Shown one piece after another: positions 1 to 13,014 of a stretch of DNA of 64,000 nt. Each line of letters begins with the position of its first letter. The stretch's first letter is position 1. Below the pieces are notes generated by a model. That model did no database searches. It was given only the letters and a program-made list of their open reading frames with translations, and was not told the DNA's origin. A program made the position numbers and the translations under genes. The DNA comes from Liolophura sinensis (lineage: Eukaryota > Mollusca > Polyplacophora > Chitonida > Chitonidae), in the NCBI RefSeq assembly GCF_032854445.1, contig NC_088295.1, positions 25,719,385-25,783,384 of the forward strand, given 5' to 3'.

Positions 1-971
1 ATATAAACCATACAAGGAAGCAAAAATGTGACCATGAAAGTGTTCCACAAAATGGTGAAGACTAAAACACAGGGCAACATGATGCTTATGATGATTGATG
101 ATTGTGGTGTACAGCAAATGCAAGGGTAAAAAGGTGAACAAAAGTGAAAAGATAAAATGACAATCGTCGAGCAAGAACAGAAATTGATGGAACAAGAAAT
201 GGTAAGACAAAAAGAAAACGTTATTGGATTGTAGGTCAGGTTAGAAGGCCATGATCTATTTTTCATGCCTTACTCAAGTATGAACGCCTAAAGTTTAGCA
301 GACGTCATGTAAACTGCTATTCATCGATGAGATGCCACGTAATTGGTAACATTCGGATCGTTTTAAATTAACCTAACAGCCGGCTTCATAAAATGGATTA
401 TTAATTCCAATTTAATATGCTTTCTTTCATAACATGCACGTAAATTGCAAAGAATTGCCGTTGGTGTATTTTATTATTTCTTCTTATTGAATAACACAGC
501 TGTAATTGTTCTATTATAGGAAAACGGCGAAAAAATATGAATATAGCAGCATGTAAGATACATGCTGCTATATTCATATTCATTTTACTCACTATAGCTC
601 GCTTTATTTCACCGAAACAAATATGTCATTCTCAAATTATATGCATGACTCTGACACTCAAAATTCATAATTGGGTCGATTGCCGCTTTATCTGAAGTAA
701 GGTTGAAACAGTGTTGAAACAAGATGGTCACATTGGATATATGAAGAGCTCCAAGCAATAGCGCTCTGCTAAGCATATTTTGATTACACAGTTTGGATAC
801 CGATTTAATTCATTCAAATAGAACATGCCTTTCCCATCATTGTAGAAAACTGTTACCTGCTTCTTTTGCATCAATCCATCCTAATTTCGTACTTTATATA
901 CTTTCTTAATTCCTCGCTTAATTTTAATAGTTCTTATGATTATTGACCCAGAGATCCTTTATAGATGATCG

Positions 972-1196
972 GCCCCGATAGCTCAGCGGTCGGTGGCGGT
1001 AGACTCCTAAGCCCTCGCCTGTTGTTCAGCATTCAAGGGATAGTGCAACAACCGGTTGACCCGTATCAGTATAATGGCGCGGCTTACTTGCTTTTCGGTA
1101 AGTCGTCTCAGTGAAGCAGCACTCTAAGGACTCCTTCGTCGTCATATGACTGAAAACTTGTTAAGTACAACGTTGAAACCCAAGTACTCACTGACC
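972..1196 (+). mobile_element. SINE family B, degraded copy
   Basis: A tRNA-like head at about 973-1010 carries an A-box-like stretch (tagctcagcggt). It is followed by a body shared with the copies at 18275-18599 and 23417-23590: the 'cggtaagtcgtctc' segment, the 'ccttcgtcgtcatatgac' segment and a tail resembling 'acgttgaaacccaagtactcact'. The anticodon-arm and B-box part is damaged, so this copy is probably inactive. Confidence 0.7.
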
Positions 1197-1584
1197 CCTT
1201 TATAGCTGATGGCTGGTACAGGAATGTTTGTTTTCGCCTAGAGTTCTGCCTCAACAGACTGAAAGTAAAATATATCTATTTATTTACATGATATATATTT
1301 GACGTCGTACTAAGAACTTAAGAGGCGGGTCAGGTGGGGAAAGATCACATTTGAGAGAAAATGACCTAAAAAACATTATTATAGATTATTTTATCTATTT
1401 TCTTGCAATAGAAGATGTTATTGATCAACCTTTATATAAGCATCTTGGCTTTAGAACACACACTAAAAAATAGCGAAATGTATACGTAGCAAATGGCATA
1501 CAATACAATTACATAACTCAGATCTTAATAACAAATATGTAAACTAATCAAAAGAGTCTAATCGCAAAGTTCAGCATTCTGTTA

Positions 1585-1757
1585 TTAATCCATCTTGGAT
1601 TTCCATTTATGGCCGTAAGGTCTGGCAGCAACCTGCGGATGGTCATTGGTTCCCCCGGGCTCTTCCTGGTTTCCTCCCGCCATACTGCTGGCCTCCGTCG
1701 CATAAATGAAATATTCTTAAGTACGGCGTAAAGCACCAATCAAATAAATAAATAAAA
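1585..1757 (+). mobile_element. SINE family A, 5'-truncated copy
   Basis: The body reads through 'gcagcaacctgcggatggtc', 'cccccgggctct' and 'gaaatattcttaagtacgg' and ends in a caaataaataaataaa tail. This is the standard 3' portion of the most frequent SINE in the window; the tRNA-like head is missing. A minus-strand reading frame crosses it but is only a shadow of the repeat. Confidence 0.8.
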
Positions 1758-1925
1758 TAAAATTCATGGCCCAGTTTCTTTCAGAAAGCATACCACTTGA
1801 ATTGATTGCGTATTGAATGTGATGACAACACACCAATTTTCTTATTTCTGCACCAATGATCTTATGAATAGTAATTAACATCACTGCACTTCTTACCCTA
1901 GTTCTGGTTAAACCATGGTGCAGGA

Positions 1926-2032
1926 TATGTGTGTGTGTGTGTGTGCGTGTGCGCGTGTGTGTGTGTGTGTGTGTGCGTGTGCGTGCACGTGCGCGTGCGC
2001 GTGTGTGTGCGTGTGCGTGTGTGTACTATTTA
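1926..2032. repeat. (GT)n / GC-interrupted microsatellite
   Basis: About 105 bases of alternating purine-pyrimidine GT units with CG and CA interruptions. The Cys/Val-rich reading frame across it is a translation artefact. Alternating GT/GC runs can adopt Z-DNA, but nothing here shows a function. Confidence 0.95.
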
Positions 2033-2889
2033 ATTATTATATGAATAGTTACAGTAAAACCCCAACTGAGGTAAATTTGCATCAGACCAGATTTCACCAC
2101 GGTTACGTGTGGCCATTTTCTAAATCGCATACTGTCGTCGCAGCTAGGATTTCACCGTCTATAATGTAGCCACAGAATGTGCGAACAGTCTGGCATGGTC
2201 ATTCTTAGAAGTCTGTTTACACCAACCACTCAGAACCGAGCTTCCAAAGACGTTACCCTGAGCTAGTGCCTGTAAACCACCAAGAGCTTAAGCCATTGCT
2301 GAATAAAACGAAGATAGAGATCGCGTCGTTCATTCATAGCGGAACACATTAACATGAACCTGCTTCTATCAGAATAAATATACAGCCGATTAGTATAAAC
2401 GATTCGATTTTACCACAAGCAACCCTGGCTCGCAAGGGGGACTTTGCGGTAATACCCCGGACGGAGCTTAAATATGTTCCAGTCACCAACAGATGCAAAT
2501 AGGACTGGACGCTGGCACGCCAGCAAACACAGCCAGTGGCTAACATAGGAAAAACAGTATAAGTCCTGCATGAACGATCCCTCAAAGATATTCAAAATCC
2601 ATAACAATAACAATTGCTTTGGTCTGACAGAAGTTTGAAAATGCTTAAAGCGTGCTCTTGTTTTCATTATTTGGATTCAGTGGGTTTAAACCTGAACACA
2701 AAAGATCATTTATTAGAAAGGTTTATACGGATTTGAATTCAGCTTAATGTAATCCAGTTTGTCGTAACAGAAATCTTGTGCAAAAAGTAATTAGTAGCTT
2801 CTAGTGTTGCCGAGTACTTAAAGTGATTATGGAAGTTTTGCTTGTCTTACCATCTTATGGAAACAACGATGAATTGGAGTTGTTTGCTT

Positions 2890-3152
2890 TTATGGTTGTA
2901 TTTTATTTTATTTTTTTGTTTTTTTTTTGTTTTTTTTCGTTTTTTTATTATTTTTCTATTTGCTTTCTTTATGGCACACTCAAGTGTACAATATTTTATT
3001 TATTTATTTATTTATTTGATTGGTATCTTAGGCCATACTCACAAATACATGTATTTCACTTATACGACGGCGGCCAGCACTATGGTTGGAGGAAACCGGG
3101 CAGAGTCCGGGGGAAATTCACGGCCATCCGCGGGTTACTGGAGGAAGTTATT
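2890..3152 (-). mobile_element. T-rich tract and SINE family A fragment (reverse)
   Basis: Bases 2895-2960 are nearly all T with scattered G and A. From about 2996 a (TTTA)n tail leads into 'gattggtatcttaggccatactca', 'acttatacgacggcggccag' and 'ggaaaccgggcagagtccgg'. This is family A in reverse orientation, truncated before the tRNA-like head. Confidence 0.8.
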
Positions 3153-5052
3153 TGAAAATCACTTCATGCCCACAATGATTATATTTCACAATACAAATTC
3201 ATTATGGGGTACAACCTACCATTTCACGCTGATAAATTAATCATCGATAATTCGTTGATTGATACGGGGAAAAGCTTTCAGGTTTTTTAATTGTAAAAAC
3301 AGAAAGGGTTTGTTGGCTATTGTTGGCACCCAGGGCAGGACGAGTGTGCCCGATGCGTTACGATGGCCGGTATCTTCATGTCAGCCATCACGGTCGTGTT
3401 ATCAACTCAAAGTCGTTTTACTACATGTTTAATATTAAAGCCATTTGACAAATTCGTGTTTCTTTCACTACTTCTATATAGTTACACTTCCAGGTACTGT
3501 CGTAATGTCTTGTTTGGCGACGACATAAAAACATTCAACATATATGCCATATGCATGGTCCGTGCAAAGCACGTGTTAAAGCTAGATGTCAATAATGGAG
3601 AAACAGTAAACCGGTGGAGCACAATGATGAATTATCGACAATGATAAATCTGTTTTGTGTGGACGAGAAACATTTAGTCAGTCCTATGCAACACAGGGGA
3701 TGTATTTCAAACCCTGACAGGCAACACCAGTGATTTTAAAACTTAATGTATTCCTCTTCCTGATAGAAGACAGTTTTGTAGTTCAGTCATTGCTAAATGA
3801 ATCTTCGGTTGTCAATCCCTGATTAACATAAAAAAAAAAACGATTTAAATGTGAGATGCCCATTAAACCTGAGTTTGCTATCAATCTGTATGCAATTGCA
3901 ACGAAAAAACATTGAGATTTCAAGGAATCAAATGAATTGGTTTTATTGCTTTTCAACATAAGTACCATGAAATATTAATCTGTATTCAACAGAAATCAGA
4001 CCTGCGTATTGTATTAAATGAGATGTAATTAAGTTGTTGAGATGTTTATACTACATCGGGCTAGACACATCAGTACAGAGGCTCGTTGTTCCATTCTTTG
4101 TTGATACAGAAACCAGTGTGAAATGAAAATATTCTGCCATGTCTCAATTTTACATTGCAAGCCGGAATCGAGCTATAGTACCACCACATAATGAATAAAC
4201 ATCTTCACAACGTTTTCAGGATTTATTTCTTGCGAAGCTGAGAGAAATATGGATTGGAAACATTTCTTTCACAACGACACTCTAACGATATATTTCTAAG
4301 GTACTTAATTAAAAATCATAAAGAAATGATTAATCTATCTCTAAAAAAACATGTACACTTTTACAAGGAGAATAAAGTGCTTATTGTAAATGAAATAGTT
4401 AAAGAATGGTTAATAGACAGAAATAGTTAAAGCAAATGTATTACGATTTAATATTATTTTAAACATGACTGCGTGATGTGTAGTTTTACAAGGTCTGCTT
4501 GTAACATGTTTGACAGCAGCTCTGTTTCAGAAATTGCTAACCAGTTATAAATGTAGCAGAATACAATGAAACATCTACGTACCTAGTAACTGTAAACTTT
4601 TGCCGACTAAGCCTGGTTGTTTCATCGAGAATTATACAGGATAAGGCCGTCTCCGACGTCCTCTATAAGTGACTGGACTTAAAGATAATTCCTACCAAAA
4701 CCCAACACGACTTTCTGTAAATCCCTCAATGACAATGTATTGAGTGGATTTACAATGAATGTAGATATTTTTGTGATTTTAGTTTTGTTAGTTTTAAAAG
4801 TTAGTGCAAGTATCTTGGTACAAGATCTTGCTCCATCGGGATTGCGTTTTGATATTTATAGCTTATTTCTAACCTTTGAGGCGTATAAAGGTTGAGAACA
4901 GGATTTAATTTAGAGTCTGCCTTTCGAGACTGGCACAATGCTGATACTTATCACACTCTGACTGAGTAAGGATTTCTCAGCGAGGCAGCATTGAGGCCGG
5001 ACTACTAAAGATCACACCAGAGTGGGTTGTTCACGTAACGGTAAAACTTTTA

Positions 5053-5240
5053 TATTTATTTATTTATACATTTGGTTGTTTAACGCCATGCTCAAGAATT
5101 GCTCACTTAAACTATGGCGGTTAGTTTATGTGACGAGAAAGTGCCCGGGGTAAACCACTGACCATTGGCAAGTTACTGACGATCTATCGCGCATGGGACG
5201 CACAGCATATTGTTGAAGGGCGACTGGTCTTCAACGACTG
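5053..5240 (-). mobile_element. SINE family A, old diverged copy (reverse)
   Basis: A tatttatttattta tail is followed by 'tttaacgccatgctcaagaa', then degraded equivalents of the 'gcccgggg-aaac' and 'gcaagttactg' segments. Divergence is higher than in neighbouring copies, so the right end is approximate. Confidence 0.6.
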
Positions 5241-6402
5241 TGTAAATGCCGTTGACCGCGCTTATTGCCACTAATGTCTCCCTCCCACAAACAGAGAGCA
5301 GAGGAATCTACAAACACCAGAAAAAGGCCGTAACACCTGTCCATAGCCGGTTTGAACCTGCGCCACGTATGTCCTAACAACAGACGATGAATGTCTGGCA
5401 CGAGAGAGGACTTTGGTTGTAGGATAAAGTCAGATGAACAGTTTGATACGCAGATATCTTCGTCTAACGCAATCTGACAACAGTCCCAGCTAGTCTCATG
5501 ATTAAATACTAGATTTGTGAAGTAGGTTACCTATATATATATATACCACCGACAACCCCAGCAACGATGGCAAAGTACATGTATCCAGAAATCAGGGTTG
5601 GGGTGTATACTAATTGTGTATGGCCTGAAGGACATTTTCGTGGATGCAGAGTTGTGTACGAGCTGGTTAAAGAGTACCTTCTGCTTCAGACATGGGGTGA
5701 ATTACCGCCAGCATCACTGGTAATTATCTCATACAGGCCACCTCGGCCAGGGTTAATGGTTATCTGTCGTGTTTTGTGTTCTAACACAGCACACTAAGTG
5801 TTGTGGCCATGGAGGCATTAAAACCAAGTCACTCGTTTTTCTTTCTTAATAAAACATTCAAATGGACGGACAACGGGCTGTGCAAAAGAGAGATTTTGGT
5901 TCGGCACAGAATCTATTTACCCAACGAGTAAACCTTAAACAAATTGAAAATATCTGTTTCACGTATGCTACATGAACACATTGCAATATTTATTACAGAA
6001 AAAATACTAGAAAACTCCAATCCAGCAGCAGGTATAATGACTGAGTCTACAAGCAGTTATGCACTCTGGCAGATAACGTGTAAAATATTAAACACTCAAA
6101 AACCTTATAATTTCTTAGGTATTTCTACAATTTTGACTTTAACCACAACTATCTCCAAAGAATCGACCTAGACACACCTTCTATGGGCCAGGCTTTAAGA
6201 TATGGGGAAACTGTTTGTAAGTCCCGTATTAAGGTTTTACAGTGGTCGGTAGCTAAAATGCGGGGGTGTTTTGACTGATTGGACTCGTTTGACACAAACC
6301 TGCGGAATCAATGACCGCTGCGATGTACAATAGATGGCAGCTGACCGGGCAACCGCCTTCAACCTGTCTGTTTGAAAGGGACGGTGAGTAGGTGCTTGGA
6401 GC

Positions 6403-6668
6403 TATATTTATTTAATCATTTACTTATTTGATTGGTTTTTGACGCCGTAGTCAAGGATATTTCACTTATACGACGGCAACCAGCATTATGGTGGAAGGAA
6501 ATCGTGCAGAGCCCGGGAGAAACCCATAACCGTCCGCAGGTTGCTGCTAGACCTTCCCACGGTAGAAACCCAGCATGATCTGGATTTGAACTCACAGCGA
6601 CCGCATTGATGGGAGGCTCCTGGGTCATTGCGCCGCGCTGGTGTACTAACCCCCTCAGTCACAGAAGC
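6403..6668 (-). mobile_element. SINE family A, near full-length (reverse)
   Basis: Reading the minus strand, the element starts at about 6668 with a tRNA-like head, including an A-box-like segment and a B-box-like 'gtgagttcaaatccag' at about 6585-6600. It continues through the family A body and ends in the AT-rich (TAAA)n tail at about 6403. The length, about 265 bases, matches the complete copy at 28235-28497. A 70-residue minus-strand frame inside it is not a gene. Confidence 0.8.
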
Positions 6669-7744
6669 CCAGCTTGGAGCTGTAAGTCACACGCTTGTCA
6701 TACAAGCCATGTCATGGGACGCGTAACTCCTTGCACTATACGGTAATTTATGGCTTCTTCGAACTTCACATGTTATTTGAGTTGGCTTTTATGCCGAGAA
6801 TGTCGACCGTGGGCCCTACATCACTGAAAATTGACGACTGTTTCTCTCTTGCATGTTATCAACTTTGTTTGCTATTTATTTAAGTTTTTCTCATATATTC
6901 CTTTGGAAACTATTGGTTCAGGTTGTTAGTAAATGGGCTCGCGATTATTGACTTGGAACTCTTCTTTATCGTCTTTAAGATGTACAAATGTCGGACGCTT
7001 AGATATCCTAGGTTTCATTTGGTCGAACTCTGGTAACTTGCTACAATTCAATTTTGTCCTAAACAGACCATTAATATTCTCTTTCAAGCGAACTGCTCTT
7101 GTTGGTTGTTAAAGCACTGGCCTCGTGAGCAGAAGATTTTGAGGCCTTACTGGTAACGACACTGTCAGTTCCAGCTGTCAAAAATATACTTTTCTATTCA
7201 ACTTTTAAGGTCCATATAAACGCACAGTTTGGTATATTTAACGTCTACGCACATTATAACTTGATCACACTTCCATAAATTATATTTGAAGTGGCTGTAA
7301 GAAAATAAATTCTTGCCATACCAAACACATGAATGTCATCTGTAAAGACCTGAGCTTCTCTAGAGATTAAAACGTCATTCCCAGGACGTAATTTGCTATA
7401 ACTTTGAGAGTAGTAGTGTCTTTTCCCCAAATATTTAGCCTTATCTGGGAGGCCTTTTATCAGCAGACCCACAACACGGTCTGGGGACAGTTCAGAGGGG
7501 TGTCCCAACGTAAACAAAAAAGAAGCAAAGTACAAAACACAAAAACATGTCACATGGCGTAGGTGGAGAAGAAGAGGGTAAATCCCCAAAGCCGAGGATT
7601 TAAGACTTCCGGCAAGCGGATCATGAAGGCTTACTGAGCAGGGAATTTTCAAAATAGCCCATGTAAACACGGTATACCCTGTAGAATTTACTGTAAACTA
7701 TTCCTTACTGTGTATTGAAGTTCGAACAACGTGTAGTACTTTGT

Positions 7745-7975
7745 ACATACCTGTTAACCAAGCAGCCTCACGAATGCGATCGATGTGAGTTCAAGTTCAG
7801 CCTATGCTGGCTTCTTCTCCGGTCTAGAAGGCCTTCCAGCAATCTGCAGATGATCGTGGGTTTCCCCCGGGCTCTGCCCGGTTTTTTTCGGCCACAATGT
7901 TGATTGCCGTTTTATGAGAGAAATATTCTTGAGTACGGCGTAAAACTTTAATAAATAAATAAATAAATAAATAAT
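7745..7975 (+). mobile_element. SINE family A, nearly complete (forward)
   Basis: The copy runs from the tRNA-like B-box region ('gtgagttcaagttcagc' near 7785) through 'gtgggtttcccccgggctct' to 'attcttgagtacggcgtaaa' and an (AATA)n tail. The first part of the head is degraded. Confidence 0.8.
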
Positions 7976-8237
7976 TCTATTATACTTTGGGCACCAACGT
8001 GTCTAAAACCAGAGACGCACGCTTCGGAACATACCGACCCCACAACTCGCGTCACCAAACCCCACCTTGAACGAATCCATTTTAAAGTAATTTTAGGCCT
8101 CGAACGCCTGCAGTGTCTCGTTCTAAAATTTCAACACTTCCACATTTACCGGTGTAAAATCAACAACAATGACTCCATAAAAAGTAATTATTTCTTACAT
8201 ATCATGGACAAAAGTGTTAACTGGCATTCTTCTTACT

Positions 8238-8300
8238 TCTTACCGTCGTATAAGTGAAATATTCTTAAGTAAAACACCAATCAAATAAATAAATAAATAT
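8238..8300 (+). mobile_element. SINE family A, 3' end only
   Basis: Only the last ~60 bases of family A are present: 'cgtcgtataagtgaaatatt', then 'aaaacaccaatcaaataaat' with an (AAAT)n tail. Confidence 0.65.
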
Positions 8301-8689
8301 TTCCTTTGATTTAAACTGACCGATCACAATGATACCGCAATGTACATTCCGTAAAGCTAAATTATGTCTAGGACCAAAAACATATTGAGATTTCATTAGT
8401 TTGTTTTGTCACATTTCCTACAGAAGAATGTTAACTCGTATAACTTATTTCTCGGAACAGTTTAGACTATTTTATTACGTGAGCACTTTTTATTAAATGC
8501 CCATTTACGGGAAAACTAAAATTCATATGTTCAAAACTGCAGATGTTCCAGACTATCCTGAAAGTAATATAATGACACTTGTAATCTGTTAATGCTAATA
8601 CAAGTTTATTGGCATGCAAATTAAAAGTGAAGATTAGAAATTTTGTTCCATTTGACGAAACAGCTGCTTTGCTTCCTTTTAGAACACAT

Positions 8690-9950
8690 ACAAAAGATGC
8701 TAATCTCAAAGATTATCGTTCTGGAGCAATGTGTCAGATTGTTCAGAAAGAAGTGACATCACGCACTTTTCTGTGAGCTAAAGAAAGCATGAGCTATTGC
8801 GGCAAACACCAGTAATAAATAAAAACCAAAAAGCAAACGTTTCTTTGGGGACTCAAAGCAAGTGTTTAAACCGACATATTACGGATATACAATTGAATGC
8901 TTGCTTCAGAGTTATTTAGACGACGAAAAAAACAAAAATACCTTCTACTTATTTATTTTTATATGTAACTAGCTTTTTGTGCAGTCCTCAAGAACATTTC
9001 ACTTATACGACGACCGCCAGCATTATGGTGGGTGAGTGGGTGGTCAGGATCATACCAAATCTATACAGCCTGGTCGAATCACCTCTGAAGATCAAACACC
9101 GATTTCAGTAACTTTTTGCTATTATTCACGAGTGGATTGCAGTCGAGCGAGGCAGAAAGTTGGCGTTTTTATTCCGCAAAAATACATTGCACAATTCGGC
9201 CATTCACAGGGGAGCCATTGCCCACAAAAACTAAGCGAACACTCGACACACAAAGGATGCTATTAGGCCAATTCTTACGAATTCTGAATGTTCCGCCGAA
9301 TTTATGATTTTCAAAGCGTAGGAGCTAAATACAGAAGAGTTAGTCTTATGCCTATTCTGATAGTGTAGAGTTCAGCATCTGATCTAATGTATTGCAATCA
9401 ATTTCCTACCTTGTGTTGCAGCTTATTTTTCACGAGATATATACCACTAAAACTCATTTCGGACACAATTCTTAACCAGCATGTCTCTTGCTGTAATCTT
9501 TGATTAGCGCAGTGTTTTAGTGTTAATCGGTTCTTTCCACAATGTTTTACCAGAGCTATTGCGTGCAGCGATTTGATACTTTTTGAATTTGAGCATAAAA
9601 GTCATTTGGCAACAATAAGTATCAAAAACAATGTGGTATAACATTTTTTTAAAAATTTTCATCACATGCATCAATTGTGCCAAAATATTATAGCCATTGC
9701 CTGTTTATAAAGATGTAGACCTGACTCACACGCAGGCACGTCAAACGGCACAGTATAAAGGAAAATCAAGACTGAAGGGGAATATTATTCTATTTCTAGG
9801 AAACCACCTCCTACCGGTTATGCCACTTATAACGCCATGAAAGAAGAAGATGATCTCAAGGCTTATCCTTATAGTTCAACAAGCCAGATTGTTTTAGAAA
9901 AGAACTGACGTCCTGCACTTGTCCTCAAAAAGATGACATAGAACATAAAT
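8690..9950. repeat. Pair of old direct repeats (~8690-8795 and ~9840-9945)
   Basis: Two segments about 1.15 kb apart share the order 'atctcaa-g-ttat', 'agattgtt-agaaa' and 'ctgacgtc/gtgacatc ... gcacttttct'. They look like an old, diverged direct duplication or two copies of an unrecognised repeat. The rest of 9.3-11.06 kb contains no gene or repeat that I recognise. Confidence 0.35.
8943..9031 (-). mobile_element. SINE family A, 3' fragment (reverse)
   Basis: An (ATTT) tail is followed by 'gtgcagtcctcaagaacatt', 'acttatacgacgaccgccag' and 'cattatggtggg'. The copy then stops abruptly. Confidence 0.65.
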
Positions 9951-11061
9951 AATGGTTAGATCCGAAACACTGACGACTCGTCATTACTTGATCCTTCTAA
10001 AGGCGTGTCTTCCACGTGTGTCGTGTAGTCATGTATGACTGTTTCAGTGGCAGTCGTAAAATTGCCACTACCGTGAAGCGTATATCAGAATTGCAAGCAT
10101 TCAACTTTTTTTCAGTCAGAAAGTTTCCCTCTTCGCAGAGATTACACTATATAGATTAACTCTCTCAAAATATCTGGGTTTGAAAATGGGTTAATGGGCC
10201 TTAGTAACCTTTGTTGTTTGCCTTGTTTGGGGAATTCCAAACCTAAGCCGCAGATCAACTTTACCGTATAGAATGGCTATGCATACATAATGCTTCTGAT
10301 CATACAGTTTCATCGCATTAAATTCTTAAATTTTCTTTCAAGAGAAAAAGACACTTGAAAATAATTCTTCTGTGGTGGGTATTTGGGACAACCTCTTTGT
10401 ATGTATTGTCTTTGCATAATGATGTTATAAATGATGATGTAACACATGTTTAATATATACTTGTACTAGAATTTTGTTTTTTCAGGTAACAATTGTGTTC
10501 GGCCTGGATTTTGATCATATTTATATTTTTAATATATTCGTAAATATTATCGCAAATCAGATTAAATGCGTGTGCAATATTAAGCACTATACCATCTATG
10601 AAAGGTAGATGAATACCTTACACACGTGAGACTGATATTCATTCGAAACGTTGAAGCAAGTTGAAATAGCAAATTGACATTCATCCAAGTGCACAAAAAA
10701 AGCAGGCATTGTGACGTAGCAGGTTGACGAATTTACTTTCATATAAATTTTAATACACATGCATCACATCCTTTTTTAGAACATTATCATTGTAGGACGA
10801 TACATACCCAGAGGTGGCCTCAAACACCCAACATGCAAAAATATTATCAAATACACTTTCTTCCTGAAAGGAAAAATCAAAATATTAGGGACCATATTTG
10901 CAATAAGTTTTCACTCTCCTATTTGATTTTGACATCATTTTAATGTTTTCTTCTCCTTTTAAAAGCAACTCTCGGTTGCAAACAACTGTGAGAGAACGCT
11001 GATTTTTGTGTAGACTAATTCCTTGAGTATACTTGAGTAAAGGGCTTCGACCTAACGTGGG

Positions 11062-11180
11062 ATTTATTTATATATTTGTTTGATGGGTGTTTTACGTCGT
11101 ACTGAAGAATATTTCACTTATACAACGGCGGCCAGCATTATGGTCGGAGGGAAACCGGGCAGAGCCCGGGGTAAACTGAC
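11062..11180 (-). mobile_element. SINE family A fragment (reverse)
   Basis: An (ATTT) tail leads into 'gttttacgtcgtactgaaga', 'acttatacaacggcggccag' and 'aaaccgggcagagcccgggg'. The head half is absent. Confidence 0.8.
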
Positions 11181-11960
11181 GTGGGATTAAAAAGCGTCCA
11201 AACAATTTGTAAGCATCCAATAAACAAGCGAGAATACAGCAAGGTGATTGCTGGTTTTATTTTCCTTCCCGACTCAAATGCGCGAAGATTACTAGGTAAA
11301 TTGTAACTGTAAATTGTTTTAATAAAAGAGAGGAGAAAAGTGGTCATTTGTATATTTCATGACGAACAAATAACTTTCTTTTCAGAGTGCTGACGGCCTA
11401 AGATTTTCTGGAGAGCAGATGGACACGTTAAATGAGCAAGCACCGCAAACTCCCAAAGCAAAATATTCCAAAGCCTAAACATTAGTTTGTACAATAAAAT
11501 GAAGCAAAGCTGTTTTTCTCGAGATGCCAGGTACATGTATAAGGCCTAGCCTATTTCTAGAGCCTGGTTGAACTAAATTTCTACAGATCAAAGAAAGCAC
11601 TGGGCCAACTTACCTGTCGGGAATCATGGAGATCAATATCGATTTTTCTGGGATTAACATGTGACCGGGTATAACGGCGAGGCAACATCTTGGTTGGATT
11701 TGTGACATGGAATCAATATCAATCTCAGTGTTGGAAAACACATTAGAGACGTACTGTTAGCAAGTGGTTAAAACTGGAACCAGGTTTTCACATGGGAGTC
11801 AACTGACCCAAAGTTATTCAGAACATAAACGTTGGCACACTGCATTCGTTGAGCCGTGAAAGCCAGTCAGTACAGCTTCAAAATCTTGGGAATTTCACAC
11901 ATTTTTCAGAGGCTACATGAAAGTTCATATTTTCTTTACCACGTGCATTTATGTAGTTAA

Positions 11961-12112
11961 TTTGTGTGTGTGTGTATGTATGCATGTATGTATGTATTTA
12001 TGTATGTATGTATGTATGTATTTATGTATGTATGTATGTATGTATGTATGTATTATGTATGTATTATGTATGTACAGTGTGTGTGTGTGTATGCGTGTAT
12101 GTGTAAATGTAT
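11961..12112. repeat. (TATG)n / GT microsatellite
   Basis: Tandem tgta/tgtatgta units with short TTTA and GTGT interruptions. The Met/Cys/Val-rich reading frames across it are artefacts. The following bases to about 12165 ('ggggtgttttacgtcatatg') resemble part of SINE family B. Confidence 0.95.
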
Positions 12113-12478
12113 GAATACTTGGGGTGTTTTACGTCATATGACGATGAGGAGTCATTAGATGCGTGTATATATACCTGCAGAACGAATGCTTACTATGGCT
12201 GTAATGCAATCATTATCGATACCCATATTTTGAGCAACTGAATAGACCTCACTTACATAGCGCTCAAGTCACCATTGTTTCATTTTCACGCTGTCTAACA
12301 TGTTTTGATAGGGTTTAATCCGTGTAATAAATTAAATAGTCTCGAACTATCGCCCTTAAAGAGAAAACAAGGCTTCTCATCTCTCCATATAAACCTGCAA
12401 AATGCCACGATAACGAAAATGTAATACAGACGCTAACGGTATAGCTGTCAATGACTCACGTCACGTATTTTAAGGTGG

Positions 12479-12690
12479 ACCTCCGTAGCCTAGTGGTTTG
12501 CGAGCTAGCGCAGCACAATGGCCTCCGTAGCCTAGTGGTTTGCGTGCTAGCGCAGCACAATGACCTCCGTAGGCGAGTGGTTTGCTCTCTAGTGCAGCAC
12601 AATGGCCTCCGTAGCCCAGTGGTTTGCGTGCTAGCTCAGCACAATGCCCTCCATAGCCTAGTGGTTAGCGCGCTAGCACAGCACAATGAA
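12479..12690 (+). repeat. Five-fold 42-bp tandem of a SINE tRNA-like head
   Basis: The segment 'ctccgtagcctagtggttt' plus 'gcgtgctagcgcagcacaat' begins at 12481, 12523, 12565, 12607 and 12649, an exact 42-base period. It is the 5' head of SINE family A, including the A-box-like 'tagcctagtggtt'. The fifth copy runs on into a SINE body. Because 42 is divisible by three, a 14-residue repeat (core SLVVCVLAQHN) appears in translation; there is no sign that it is a real protein. Confidence 0.9.
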
Positions 12691-13014
12691 CCACAAGCTT
12701 CTCACCAAAGTGGTTGCTTTGAGTTTAAGTCTAGCTCAACTTGGCTTCCTCTCCGGTACCCAACAGTTGGCCTTGCGATTGGGAACTGGACTTGCGCAAC
12801 TGGGATTTGGCCTTGCGATTATTGACCTGGAACGTCCATCTTGGTTGATGGCTGGTGTACACATGTAGGAAAGTCTGTTTCAAGGCATAAATCCAAGCAA
12901 CTCCGGATGGCCATAAGCTCATCCGGGATCTGCCTGATTTCACCCTACCATGATGCTCGCGACTGTCTTATACGTGAAGTACTCTTCAATACAGAGTAAA
13001 ACATCAGTCGAATT
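12649..13014 (+). mobile_element. SINE family A, long variant (forward)
   Basis: After the fifth head copy the element continues with the B-box-like 'gtggttgctttgagtttaag' and 'cttggcttcctctccgg'. About 80 extra bases follow, with an internal 'ttggccttgcgatt' duplication. The diverged family A body then runs from 'ggatggccataagctcatcc' to 'tacagagtaaaacatcagtc'. It interrupts unit 1, in which flanking sequence resumes near 13016. Confidence 0.7.

Noticed and set aside
5533-5797. Possible small gene: a TATATATATA run about 30 bases before an ATG with 76 codons
   Set aside because: The TATA run is part of a short AT microsatellite and the peptide is unrecognised, so this is insufficient evidence for a gene.
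7254-7670. 138-residue minus-strand reading frame
   Set aside because: It has no known motif, no splice or promoter context and no second copy. One frame of this length in about 10 kb of non-coding sequence is not compelling, although a lineage-specific exon cannot be excluded.
12451-12825. 124-residue frame with a 14-residue repeat
   Set aside because: It is the 42-base SINE-head tandem read through; the period is a multiple of three and the non-coding origin is clear.
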